64,000 nt of DNA from Lysobacter concretionis Ko07 = DSM 16239 (GTDB lineage: Bacteria > Pseudomonadota > Gammaproteobacteria > Xanthomonadales > Xanthomonadaceae): positions 1 through 64,000 of the forward strand of contig NZ_AVPS01000010.1 of the NCBI RefSeq assembly GCF_000768345.1, written 5' to 3'. A program made the translations under genes and the position numbers. Below are positions 9,113 through 18,405 of this stretch, one piece after another; the stretch's first letter is position 1; each line of letters opens with the position of its first letter. A model generated the notes under the pieces. That model was not told the origin of the DNA, ran no database searches, and saw only the letters and a list, made by a program, of their open reading frames with translations.

Positions 9113-10444
9113 TCAGAACCAGATCCGCACGCCCGCCACGACGCGGGTATCGCGGGTGTCCTCGCCCTCGGCATGGCGGAAGTCCGCAGTGTTGCCGAAC
9201 GCGCGTTCGTGGACGACGCCGATGTACGGGGCGAACTTCCGGTCGATCTCGTAGCGCAGCCGGACGCCGGCCTCTACCGAACTCAGGCCGGAACCGATGC
9301 CGCGCGCCGGGTCATCCTTGCCAAAGGCAGTGACCTCGACCAGCGGCTGCAGGATCAGCCGGTTGGTCAGCAGCAGCTCGTATTCGACCTCCATGTTGGC
9401 CGCGGTCTGGCCGGATTCGCCGACGTAGGCGGTGGCCTTCATCTCGAACTTGTAGGGCGCCAGGCCCTGCACGCCGAACGCGGCCCAGGTCTGCGAGCCA
9501 CCCGGACTGAAGTCGTGCTTGATGCCGGCCAGCACATCCCACCAGGTCGACACGCTGCGCCCGTAGAACGCTTCGAGCTGGGCCGACTCGGTCTTGCCGC
9601 CGGTGCGTTCGCCTTCGGTGCGCAGCCACAACCGGTTGAGATCGCTGCCCACCCAGGCCTGGCCTTCCCACAGCTCGCCCGAACCGGGCTCGGCATCCCA
9701 CGCTTCCAGTCGGTTGAACGCGACGTAGTGGTTGATCTCGGGCGCGTGCGCCATCGGCAGCTTCAGTACCGGGAAGGCGGCCGCGCGGTCGGCATCGGTC
9801 ACCACCGGAATCGGCGTGATCGGTTCCGTGCGTGGTGGCGCGCCGTGCCCCATTGCGGCGTGATCCATCGCGCCGTGGTCCATGCCCGAGTGATCGGAAG
9901 CCTTGGCCGGCGATGCTGGAGCGGACTGGTGCGCAGCGTGGTCGGTGCTGCCGTGTCCCATGGCGGCATGATCCATCGCGCCGTGGTCCATGCCCGAGTG
10001 ATCGGAAGCCTTGGCCGGCGATGCCGGAGCGGGCTGGTGCGCGGCGTGGTCGGTGCTGCCGTGTCCCATGGCGGCGTGATCCACCGTGCCGTGATCCTTG
10101 CCCGAGTGATCGGAAGCCTTGGCAGGCGATGCCGGCACCGCCTGATGCGCGGCGTGATCGGAGCCGCCGTGCTCCATTGCGGCGTGATCCATCGCGCCGT
10201 GATCCATGCCCGAGTGGCTGGAGGCCTTGGCAGGTGGAACCGGAGCCGGGTGATGCACGGCGTGGTCCATGCCCGTGTGGTCGGTGTCCTTCCGGCTGGT
10301 GTCGTCGCCGTGGTTCATTGCCGAGTGGTCAACCGGCGTGGGCGCGGCATGGCCGTGATGATCCTGGGCGATGGCGGCGCCATGCAGGGCCAGGCTCAGT
10401 GCGGCTGCCAGTACGGTGCTGGCGGGAGAAAGAAAACGGCTCAT
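9113..10444 (-). CDS. copB: Copper resistance outer-membrane protein CopB
   Basis: A 443-residue outer-membrane protein thought to bind or store copper at the cell surface together with CopA. Start ATG 10444 overlaps the copA stop (ATGA); an open frame continues upstream but only as an antisense-like extension into copA. Signal peptide TVLAAALSLALHGAAIAQ. Residues about 28-201 are a His/Met-rich region built of HSGMDHGAMDHAAMGHGS-like repeats. The CopB beta-barrel domain follows from about residue 215 (PMAHAPEINHYVAFNRLEAW) and ends in VAGVRIWF with the terminal Phe typical of outer-membrane proteins. The repeat region is encoded by near-identical 108-bp units. Confidence 0.93.
   Translation of the reverse strand: MSRFLSPASTVLAAALSLALHGAAIAQDHHGHAAPTPVDHSAMNHGDDTSRKDTDHTGMDHAVHHPAPVPPAKASSHSGMDHGAMDHAAMEHGGSDHAAHQAVPASPAKASDHSGKDHGTVDHAAMGHGSTDHAAHQPAPASPAKASDHSGMDHGAMDHAAMGHGSTDHAAHQSAPASPAKASDHSGMDHGAMDHAAMGHGAPPRTEPITPIPVVTDADRAAAFPVLKLPMAHAPEINHYVAFNRLEAWDAEPGSGELWEGQAWVGSDLNRLWLRTEGERTGGKTESAQLEAFYGRSVSTWWDVLAGIKHDFSPGGSQTWAAFGVQGLAPYKFEMKATAYVGESGQTAANMEVEYELLLTNRLILQPLVEVTAFGKDDPARGIGSGLSSVEAGVRLRYEIDRKFAPYIGVVHERAFGNTADFRHAEGEDTRDTRVVAGVRIWF
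9842..10216 (-). repeat. 108-bp tandem repeats in copB (36-residue Met/His units)
   Basis: Matching points fall at 9862, 9970, 10078 and 10186, exactly 108 bases apart, so there are about 3.5 copies. Each unit encodes HSGMDHGAMDHAAMGHGS followed by TDHAAHQ.APASPAKASD. The two copies nearest the barrel domain are almost identical, pointing to recent duplication or gene conversion. Confidence 0.93.
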
Positions 10445-12273
10445 TCCTCGACCCTCACTTCGCGCATCATTCCGGCTTCCATGTGGTACAGCAGGTGGCA
10501 GTGGAAGGCCCAGCGGCCCAGGGCGTCGGCGCGGACGCGGTAGCTGCGTTTGGTGCCCGGCGGGATATCGACGGTGTGCTTGCGCAGGTGGAAATTGCCG
10601 TTCTCGTCCTCCAGGTCGCTCCACATGCCATGCAGGTGGATCGGGTGGCCCATCATCGTGTCGTTGACCAGCACGATCCGCATGCGCTCGCCGTAGTTGA
10701 GCCGCAGCGGTTCGACATCGGCGAACTTCTGGCCGTCGAACGACCAGGCGAACTTCTCCATGTGGCCGGTCAGGTGCAGCTCCACCTCGCGGCCGGGTTC
10801 GCGGCCGTCCGGATCGTCGAACAGGCTCTTCATCGCGCCGTAGGTCAGCACCGTGCGGCCGTTGTCGCGCAGTCCCATGCCGGGGTCGTCCAGCTTCGGC
10901 GCCAGTGACATCGCCTGCATGTCGACCAGCGGGTTGCCGGTCTCACTGGCGGGGTGTTGCTGCATGCCGCCGGCCGAGTGGTCCATGGCCTGCATGTCGT
11001 GGCCGGCGTGCCCCATGGCCGCATGGTCCGTGCCGGCTTGGCTGGTGCTTCCATGCCCCATGCTGCTGTGGTCCATCGCGCCATGATTCATACCACCGTG
11101 ATCCATGCCGCCATGCCCCATGCCGCCATGCCCCATGTCGTCCATGGTCAGCAGCGGGCGCGGGTCCAGTGGTGGTACGGGTGGTTGCAGGCCCTGGCGC
11201 ACCGCGAGGGTGCCGCGGGCGTAGCCGGTCCGGCCCATGTCCTGGGCAAAGATCGCAAACGCGTCCGCGCCGGCCGGCTCGACCAGCACGTCGAAGGTTT
11301 CGGCCACCGCGATGCGGAACTCGTCGACGGTGACGGGGTGGATGTACTGCCCGTCGGCGGCGACCACGGTCATCTTCAGGCCGGGGATGCGCACGTCGAA
11401 ATAGGTCATCGCCGAGCCGTTGATGAAGCGCAGCAGGATCTTCTCGCCGGGCTTGAACAGGCCGGTCCAGTTGCCGGCCGGCGCGGTGCCGTTCATCAGG
11501 AACGTATAGGTGTGGCCGTTGATGTCGGAGATGTCGGACGGCGTCATCCGCATCTGGCCCCACATCCTGCGGTCCTGCACCGTGGCCGACAGGCCATCGC
11601 GGCGTGCGTCACGCACGAAGTCGCCGACGGTGCGCTGGTAGTAGTTGTCGTAGCTGGCGTTCTTCTTCATGCGCCGGAACAGCGCGCCCGGGTCCATGTC
11701 GGTCCAGTCCGACAGCAGCACCACGTGCTCGCGGTCGTAGTGGTAAGGCGCCGGTGCGCGCGGCTCGACGATGATCGGGCCGTACAGACCGGCCTGCTCC
11801 TGGAACATCGAATGGCTGTGGTACCAGTAGGTGCCGGACTGCTGCAGCTGGAATTTGTAGGTGAAGGTCTCGCCGGGCGCGATGCCGTCGAAGCTCAGGC
11901 CGGGCACGCCGTCCATGTTGGCCGGCAGCAGGATGCCGTGCCAATGGATCGACGAATATGCATTGCGCAGGCGGTTGGCCACGCGCACGGTCACGGTGTC
12001 GCCCTCGCGCCAGCGCAGCAGCGGGGCCGGCAGCGTGCCATTGACGGTGACGGCGGGACGCGCGCGACCGGTGAAGTCGACCATCGAGCCGCCGATGGAC
12101 AGGTCGAAGTCGGTGCCGCTCAGGGTCTGCAACGGCCGGGGAGTGCCGCTGGCGGCCAGCGCCGGCAAGCGCCAGAGCCCCATGCCGGCAGCGAGGCCGC
12201 CGACGGCCAGGCCGGTGACAAAACGACGGCGGGAGGGCGCTGCCGGGGGGAGGCCGGAAGAATCGGTGGACAT
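10441..12273 (-). CDS. copA: Multicopper oxidase CopA (Tat-exported)
   Basis: A 610-residue periplasmic multicopper oxidase that detoxifies Cu(I) by oxidation and by binding. A twin-arginine signal (SRRRFVTGLAVGGLAAGMGL) shows it is exported folded. Cupredoxin copper ligands are all visible: IHWHGILLP, WYHSHSMF, HPIHLHGMW and the C-terminal HCHLLYHMEAGM carrying the type 1 Cys with its Met. Between about residues 374 and 406 lies a Met/His segment of GHGGMGHGGMDHGGMNHG type, as in plasmid and xanthomonad CopA. SD GGAG precedes ATG 12273. It is 133 bases after copL and overlaps copB by four bases, so copL-copA-copB is the likely transcript order. Confidence 0.96.
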   Translation of the reverse strand: MSTDSSGLPPAAPSRRRFVTGLAVGGLAAGMGLWRLPALAASGTPRPLQTLSGTDFDLSIGGSMVDFTGRARPAVTVNGTLPAPLLRWREGDTVTVRVANRLRNAYSSIHWHGILLPANMDGVPGLSFDGIAPGETFTYKFQLQQSGTYWYHSHSMFQEQAGLYGPIIVEPRAPAPYHYDREHVVLLSDWTDMDPGALFRRMKKNASYDNYYQRTVGDFVRDARRDGLSATVQDRRMWGQMRMTPSDISDINGHTYTFLMNGTAPAGNWTGLFKPGEKILLRFINGSAMTYFDVRIPGLKMTVVAADGQYIHPVTVDEFRIAVAETFDVLVEPAGADAFAIFAQDMGRTGYARGTLAVRQGLQPPVPPLDPRPLLTMDDMGHGGMGHGGMDHGGMNHGAMDHSSMGHGSTSQAGTDHAAMGHAGHDMQAMDHSAGGMQQHPASETGNPLVDMQAMSLAPKLDDPGMGLRDNGRTVLTYGAMKSLFDDPDGREPGREVELHLTGHMEKFAWSFDGQKFADVEPLRLNYGERMRIVLVNDTMMGHPIHLHGMWSDLEDENGNFHLRKHTVDIPPGTKRSYRVRADALGRWAFHCHLLYHMEAGMMREVRVEE

Positions 12274-12406
12274 GGAAACACTCCGTGAATTCGGGAAAGT
12301 CGGGCTCCGCCGGAAGGACGGAACCTGTCGCCTTCTGCCGCGTCGGCACCGGCAAGGGCGCGTCGTCAGGCAGGCGGTAGCGGGCGCCGGACAACGGCAC
12401 CCGGAC

Positions 12407-12808
12407 TCAGCGGATCGGAGGTCGGTAGCGGTCGTGGAGCGCGGGGGCCGGATGGTCGGCCAGGGTCGGGCGCACCGCCAGGATCTGTGGAGCGATCCGC
12501 CATCCCTGGGCCGGTGCCGTCAGCGTCGCCAGCAACCCGGCCGGGCAGGCGACATCACAGGACGTGCCTGTGCAGCAATCGGCTGTGGCGGAATGGTTGT
12601 CGGACAACGGCGCTCCGGTCGCGGGCGTTGCCGCGCTCGAATGCTCCATGCAGGTCGCGTGATCGGTCGGGGCGGGCAGCGGGTCCGATGTCGCAGCGGC
12701 CATCGCGGCATGCTGCACCTGCATCTGCGTGGCCGCCACCGCGAGTCCCGATCCGTTGAGGATCAGGGCGATGCAGAGCAGGACACGCAGGAGCAGGCGG
12801 GCGGACAT
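12407..12808 (-). CDS. copL: CopL-family metal-binding regulatory protein (first copy)
   Basis: A 133-residue protein with a signal-like N-terminus (LLLRVLLCIALILNGSGLAVA), His/Met pairs, a Cys cluster (HATCMEHSS, ADCCTGTSCDVACP) and the short C-terminal RPPI ending seen in CopL proteins. In Xanthomonas, copL immediately precedes copAB and is needed for copper-inducible copAB expression, though how it works is not settled. Here it has the same place and strand. It starts only 47 bases after the hutG stop, so a copper-responsive promoter would have to lie within those bases or inside the end of hutG. No copR/copS or cueR-like regulator is present in the window. Confidence 0.85.
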   Translation of the reverse strand: MSARLLLRVLLCIALILNGSGLAVAATQMQVQHAAMAAATSDPLPAPTDHATCMEHSSAATPATGAPLSDNHSATADCCTGTSCDVACPAGLLATLTAPAQGWRIAPQILAVRPTLADHPAPALHDRYRPPIR

Positions 12809-12855
12809 GACCGGCTACTCTAACCGGGAGCGTGCGGATACCGGTGAACGGGGAT

Positions 12856-13764
12856 TCACTGCGCCAGCCCGTGGATCAGCCGCGCTGCGACCTTGGCCGT
12901 GACGTTGTCCCGGTCCAGCGGTGGACACAGTTCCGCGATGTCGCAGAGCTTCAAGCGGCCCGTTCCCGCGACGGCGGCGATGAATGGTTCCAGCGTCTCC
13001 AGCGTGACGCCTCGCGGATTCGCGGCGCTGACACCCGGCGCCACCGCATGTGGCAGGACGTCCAGGCAGACGGTCAGGTAGATCGAGTCGGCCGGCTGCA
13101 GCCACTGCAGGAGTTGCTCGACCTGCGCGGCGGCGTTGGCCGGTGTCATGTCCACATCCATCAGGAACCGTGTGCCGGTCTCGGCGGCGGTGTGGAACAG
13201 GCGGCGCGTGTTGGAGGCTTTGCTGACCCCGAGGCAGAAATAATCCAGCGCGATGCCGTGTTCCGCGGCGTGGCGGAGGGCCTGCCGGAACGGGGTGCCG
13301 GAGGTGGCGACGGAGCTGTCGCGCAGGTCGAAGTGCGCGTCCAGGTTGACGATGGCGATGCGTCCGGCACCTGAGCTGTTTGCCAGTCCCAGGTAACTGG
13401 CAAACGCGATTTCATGTCCGCCGCCCATGCCGACCGGGAAGTGGCCGTCCGCCAGCAGCTCCGTCATGCGGTCCGCGTAGCGCTGTTGCGCACCTTCGAG
13501 GTCGCCGTCGGTGCAGGCGATGTCGCCCGTGTCATACAACGGGCGCGAATGGGCGACCGGCAGGCTGGCCAGCGCCTGCCGCAGCGCCGCCGGCCCCTGC
13601 GCCGCGCCGGTCCGGCCCTGGTTCCGGCGCACGCCTTCGTCGCTGGCGAATCCCAGCAGGGCGATGCCCGGCTCGGCGTGGCGCTCCACGGGACGCACGA
13701 TCTGGTGCCAGCGGAAGGTTTCCGGATCCGCTTCGTCGTCGACTCGACCGGTCCACTTGTCCAT
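12856..13764 (-). CDS. hutG: Formimidoylglutamase HutG
   Basis: A 302-residue ureohydrolase (arginase-family) enzyme that splits N-formimidoyl-glutamate into glutamate and formamide, the last step of the direct hut pathway. Manganese-ligand motifs are present: GMGGGHEIAF, NLDAHFDLR and CLDVLPHAVAPGVSA. An in-frame TTG directly precedes ATG 13764; I take the ATG because the GAGGGGAAC upstream is better spaced for it. It follows hutH with a 3-base gap. Its end is only 47 bases from copL, joining the hut and copper blocks. Confidence 0.93.
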   Translation of the reverse strand: MDKWTGRVDDEADPETFRWHQIVRPVERHAEPGIALLGFASDEGVRRNQGRTGAAQGPAALRQALASLPVAHSRPLYDTGDIACTDGDLEGAQQRYADRMTELLADGHFPVGMGGGHEIAFASYLGLANSSGAGRIAIVNLDAHFDLRDSSVATSGTPFRQALRHAAEHGIALDYFCLGVSKASNTRRLFHTAAETGTRFLMDVDMTPANAAAQVEQLLQWLQPADSIYLTVCLDVLPHAVAPGVSAANPRGVTLETLEPFIAAVAGTGRLKLCDIAELCPPLDRDNVTAKVAARLIHGLAQ

Positions 13765-13767
13765 CAA

Positions 13768-15297
13768 TCAGTTCCCCTCATCCGGAAATTCGGTGCGTAC
13801 CAGTTCGGCGAGCCGGCCGTTGGCGATCAGGGTATCGGCGGCGGCGATTTCCGGCGCGAAATAGCGGTCCTCGTCATATCGGGGGACGACGGATCGCACC
13901 AGGTCGAAGGCCTGTTCGAGCCGGGCGGAGGAGCGCAGCGGACGCAGGAAATCGATGCCCTGGCAGGCTGCCAGCAATTCGATGGCGACGATGCGACGCA
14001 CGTTGATCGCCACATCGCCTGCCTTGCGGGCTGCGAACGTGGCCATGCTGACGTGGTCCTCCTGGTTGGCCGAGGTCGGCATCGAGTCGATGCTGGCCGG
14101 ATGCGCCAGGGTCTTGTTCTCGCTGGCCAGTGCCGCCGCGGTCACGTGGGCGATCATGAAGCCGGAGTTGATGCCCGGGTTGGCGACCAGGAACGCCGGC
14201 AGCCCCGACAGATGGGCGTCGACGAGCAGTGCGATGCGGCGCTCGGAGAGCGCGCCGACCTCGGAGGTCGCGATGGCGATCTGGTCGGCCGCGAAGGCGA
14301 CCGGCTCGGCGTGGAAATTCCCGCCGGACAGGACTTCGCCGGTGTCCGGAAACAGCAGCGGATTGTCGGACACCGCATTGGCTTCGATCCACAGGGTGTT
14401 GGCCGATTGCCCCAGCAGGTCCCAGCACGCGCCCATCACCTGCGGCTGGCAGCGCAGGCTGTACGGGTCCTGCACGCGGGAGTCGCCGGTCCGGTGGGAC
14501 TCACGGATCGCGCTGTCGGTGAGCAAGTCGCGGTACAGGCCGGCGACGTGGATCTGGCCGGGCTGTCCGCGCAATGCGTGGATGCGTGCGTCGAAAGGCG
14601 TGTCCGAGCCGCGGGCGGCATCGACCGTCAAGGCGCCGGCCAGCACCGCGGCGGCGAACGCCTGCTCCGCCCGGAACAGCGCGACCAGTGCGATGGCGGT
14701 GGAAACCTGGGTGCCGTTGAGCAGCGCCAGACCCTCTTTGGCGCCCAGCTGGATCGGCGTGAGGCCGGCACGGCGCAGGCCTTCGTCGGCGGGCATGACC
14801 TCGCCGTCGACGCGGACCGAACCCTCGCCCATCAGCGCGAGGGTCAGATGGGCCAGTGGGGCCAGATCCCCGGATGCGCCGACCGAGCCTTGGGCCGGGA
14901 TACACGGCCAGACCTGCGCGTTGTACAGCCCGACCATGCTTTCCAGCAGTTCCCAGCGCACGCCGGAATGCCCGCGCGCGAGCGAGGCGATTTTCAGCGC
15001 GAGGATCAGGCGGACGGTGTCGTCGTCCAGCAAGGACCCGACGCCGACGGCATGCGAGCGCACGAGGTTGGTCTGCAGCTGTTCCAACTGGTCGGAGGGA
15101 ATGTGGATGCTGGCCAACAGGCCGAATCCGGTATTGATCCCGTAGGCCGGCGCGCCGGTGGCGACGATGGCCGCGACCGTGCAAGCCGCCTCGTCCACCC
15201 GGCTCTTCGCCGTCGGCGGTAGGGAAACCGGATCGAACTGCCTGGCAATGGAGCGCAACTGGGACAGTGGAATCCGTCCGGGGGTCAGCATGGGCAT
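13768..15297 (-). CDS. hutH: Histidine ammonia-lyase HutH
   Basis: Cytoplasmic enzyme of about 509 residues that deaminates L-histidine to trans-urocanate. The Ala-Ser-Gly triad that forms the MIO cofactor is seen in [15 protein letters not shown]. Other family signatures are [12 protein letters not shown] near residue 60 and [10 protein letters not shown]. The open frame continues upstream into hutU, but the recognisable protein starts at [17 protein letters not shown] 15297 or ATG 15291 are both possible, and neither has a strong SD. Length matches the family. It lies 7 bases after the hutU stop, so the two are translated from one message. Confidence 0.94.
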   Translation of the reverse strand: MPMLTPGRIPLSQLRSIARQFDPVSLPPTAKSRVDEAACTVAAIVATGAPAYGINTGFGLLASIHIPSDQLEQLQTNLVRSHAVGVGSLLDDDTVRLILALKIASLARGHSGVRWELLESMVGLYNAQVWPCIPAQGSVGASGDLAPLAHLTLALMGEGSVRVDGEVMPADEGLRRAGLTPIQLGAKEGLALLNGTQVSTAIALVALFRAEQAFAAAVLAGALTVDAARGSDTPFDARIHALRGQPGQIHVAGLYRDLLTDSAIRESHRTGDSRVQDPYSLRCQPQVMGACWDLLGQSANTLWIEANAVSDNPLLFPDTGEVLSGGNFHAEPVAFAADQIAIATSEVGALSERRIALLVDAHLSGLPAFLVANPGINSGFMIAHVTAAALASENKTLAHPASIDSMPTSANQEDHVSMATFAARKAGDVAINVRRIVAIELLAACQGIDFLRPLRSSARLEQAFDLVRSVVPRYDEDRYFAPEIAAADTLIANGRLAELVRTEFPDEGN

Positions 15298-15304
15298 GGG
15301 TCGG

Positions 15305-16996
<1,692 letters not shown>

Positions 16997-17007
16997 CGAT
17001 AACTCCA

Positions 17008-17733
17008 TTACGAATGGGGCGTGTTGCCCACGTGGAAAGTGCCAACGAAGCGGTAGCTGGCAGCGGGGTGTGCAAGACGTACAAAGCTGGCCACCCGCCC
17101 GCGCGACCAGGTCCGCCGGGTCAGTGACAGCAGCGGATCGCCCGGACTGATCTGCAGCAGTTTTGCGGTGCCCTTGTTGGCCAGCTCGGCTTCGATCGTG
17201 TGTTCGGTCCGCTCCAGCGGCGCCGTGCGGGTCAGGTATTCGTGCGGGGTCTCGATGGTGAAATCCACCTCGAGATACTCCGGTGCACTGGCAGGATTGA
17301 CGAAGCGGTCCTCCAGCTGGAGGGGCTTGCCGTCCGCGAGGTGGAGCAGCCGTGAATGGAACAGCTCGCTGCCCGCCGCCAGGGAAAATTCCCGTGCCAA
17401 CGGCGCCCGCGCCTCGATCGTTTCGCGTACCAGGACGTTGACGACATGGAGCTGCCCACGCGCGCGGATATCGTCGCGGATCGAGCGGACCTCGAACATC
17501 GGCGACTCGACTTTCGGCACGGCGACAAAGGTGCCGACGCCCTGCACCCGGATGACCACGTCGGAGTCGCTGAGCTCGCGGATCGCACGGTTCACGGTCA
17601 TGCGCGAAACACCGAACTGGACGACCAGATCGTTCTCGCTCGGGATCCGGCTGTGCGGCGGCCAGACGCCGCTCGTGATCTGCCCGAGGATGTACTGTTT
17701 CAGCTTTGCGTATTCGGGCTGTGGCTTTTCCAT
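17008..17733 (-). CDS. hutC: Histidine utilisation repressor HutC (GntR family)
   Basis: A 241-residue GntR/HutC-family repressor. The N-terminal winged helix (residues 1-75) contains [26 protein letters not shown], with the recognition helix at SRMTVNRAI. The remainder is the UTRA ligand-binding domain, which in HutC binds urocanate and releases DNA. It is the first gene of the minus-strand hut run and starts 15 bases from an operator-like sequence, so autoregulation is likely. A similar half-site near the divergent promoter suggests that it also controls the copL2/TonB receptor operon (inference). ATG 17733 has only a weak SD. Confidence 0.92.
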   Translation of the reverse strand: MEKPQPEYAKLKQYILGQITSGVWPPHSRIPSENDLVVQFGVSRMTVNRAIRELSDSDVVIRVQGVGTFVAVPKVESPMFEVRSIRDDIRARGQLHVVNVLVRETIEARAPLAREFSLAAGSELFHSRLLHLADGKPLQLEDRFVNPASAPEYLEVDFTIETPHEYLTRTAPLERTEHTIEAELANKGTAKLLQISPGDPLLSLTRRTWSRGRVASFVRLAHPAASYRFVGTFHVGNTPHS

Positions 17734-17747
17734 GAGCTCAGCATGGC

Positions 17748-17759
17748 ATGTCTATACAT
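17748..17759. promoter_or_regulatory. HutC-like operator in front of hutC
   Basis: ATGTCTATACAT has palindromic ATGT/ACAT arms. On the minus strand its core reads TGTATAGACA, which matches the core of known HutC sites as I remember them (CTTGTATAGACAAG in Klebsiella). It lies just upstream of the hutC ATG, where a bound repressor would block hut transcription or initiation. Confidence 0.6.
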
Positions 17760-17820
17760 CCTGTGGAAGGTCCTGCCGGAACCATTCGCAGGGGTCTGGA
17801 AAAGTTCATCGGGAATCTGA

Positions 17821-17864
17821 TTGACACCTTCGCTACGGGCGTGGTACTTGGTGGTATAGACAAC
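17821..17864 (+). promoter_or_regulatory. Divergent promoter region with second HutC-like site
   Basis: A perfect TTGACA (17821-17826) could be a -35 box for the plus-strand operon; the best -10 candidate, TACTTG 18 bases on, is poor. GGTATAGACAAC follows at 17853-17864 and shares GTATAGACA with the core beside hutC. It lies 20-32 bases ahead of the copL2 ATG, a repressor-like position. Confidence 0.45.
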
Positions 17865-17884
17865 TGGAAATCCCGCCTTTCCCG

Positions 17885-18295
17885 ATGCGCCATCTCCCGC
17901 TACTGCTCCGTTGCCTGATCGTCCTGGCGTTCTGCCTCGACGGCAGCGCCATGGCGTGGCAGAAGAGCGCCATGGCGGCGGGAGCCGTGCATCATGGGCA
18001 CGACACCCACGTCACCAGTGACGGCCATAGAACGACCGGTCACGAGCCGGATCCGGTCGCGGTTCTGGCGGATGGTTCGGAGCATGCCGAGGCTGGTTCT
18101 CGGGGTGTCATCCATGAAAATTGCGATTGCACGGAAACCGGATGCGACTGTGCATGCGGCTTCGTTACCTTGGCGCTGGCCAGAGGTCTTCCGCTTGTCG
18201 ATGCGCCCTGGATCGGTTTTGTGCCGATCTCCGGTGATCTGACTACTGCCGGCAGAGGCGTACCGTCCTCGCTCTTTCGACCTCCCATCGGTTGA
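17885..18295 (+). CDS. CopL-family metal-binding protein (second copy)
   Basis: A 136-residue protein with a signal-like N-terminus (LPLLLRCLIVLAFCLDGSAMA), a His-rich part (AVHHGHDTHVTSDGHRTTGHE), a dense Cys cluster (ENCDCTETGCDCACGF) and the ending SLFRPPIG. This is the same overall plan and same terminal RPPI as the copL in front of copA, but with little other identity. It is the first gene of a plus-strand operon leading into a TonB receptor. By analogy with copL it may be a metal-responsive leader or a small metal carrier. The function is inferred only. Confidence 0.7.
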   Translation: MRHLPLLLRCLIVLAFCLDGSAMAWQKSAMAAGAVHHGHDTHVTSDGHRTTGHEPDPVAVLADGSEHAEAGSRGVIHENCDCTETGCDCACGFVTLALARGLPLVDAPWIGFVPISGDLTTAGRGVPSSLFRPPIG

Positions 18296-18405
18296 TCTTG
18301 TCAGGCTGCCCGGGTGGTGGCCTTCTTCAGTTGCGGGTGCGGCTGCAAAAAGCCGGCCCGAGCCATGCCGACAAGTTCTGACAATCACCGTTTGGGGAGT
18401 TCACC

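Noticed and set aside
9842-10216. Possible CRISPR-like array from regularly spaced repeats
   Set aside because: The repeats are 108-bp coding units without spacers and lie in frame in copB. No cas genes are near.
9832-10908. Arg/Pro-rich plus-strand frame with repeats opposite copB and copA
   Set aside because: It is the reverse image of the Met/His repeats. It has no start signal and no homology.
17885-18295. Reading the small gene before the receptor as an anti-sigma factor or FecR-like regulator
   Set aside because: It is too short, has a signal peptide, a Cys/His cluster and the CopL-like RPPI end, and there is no ECF sigma gene beside it.
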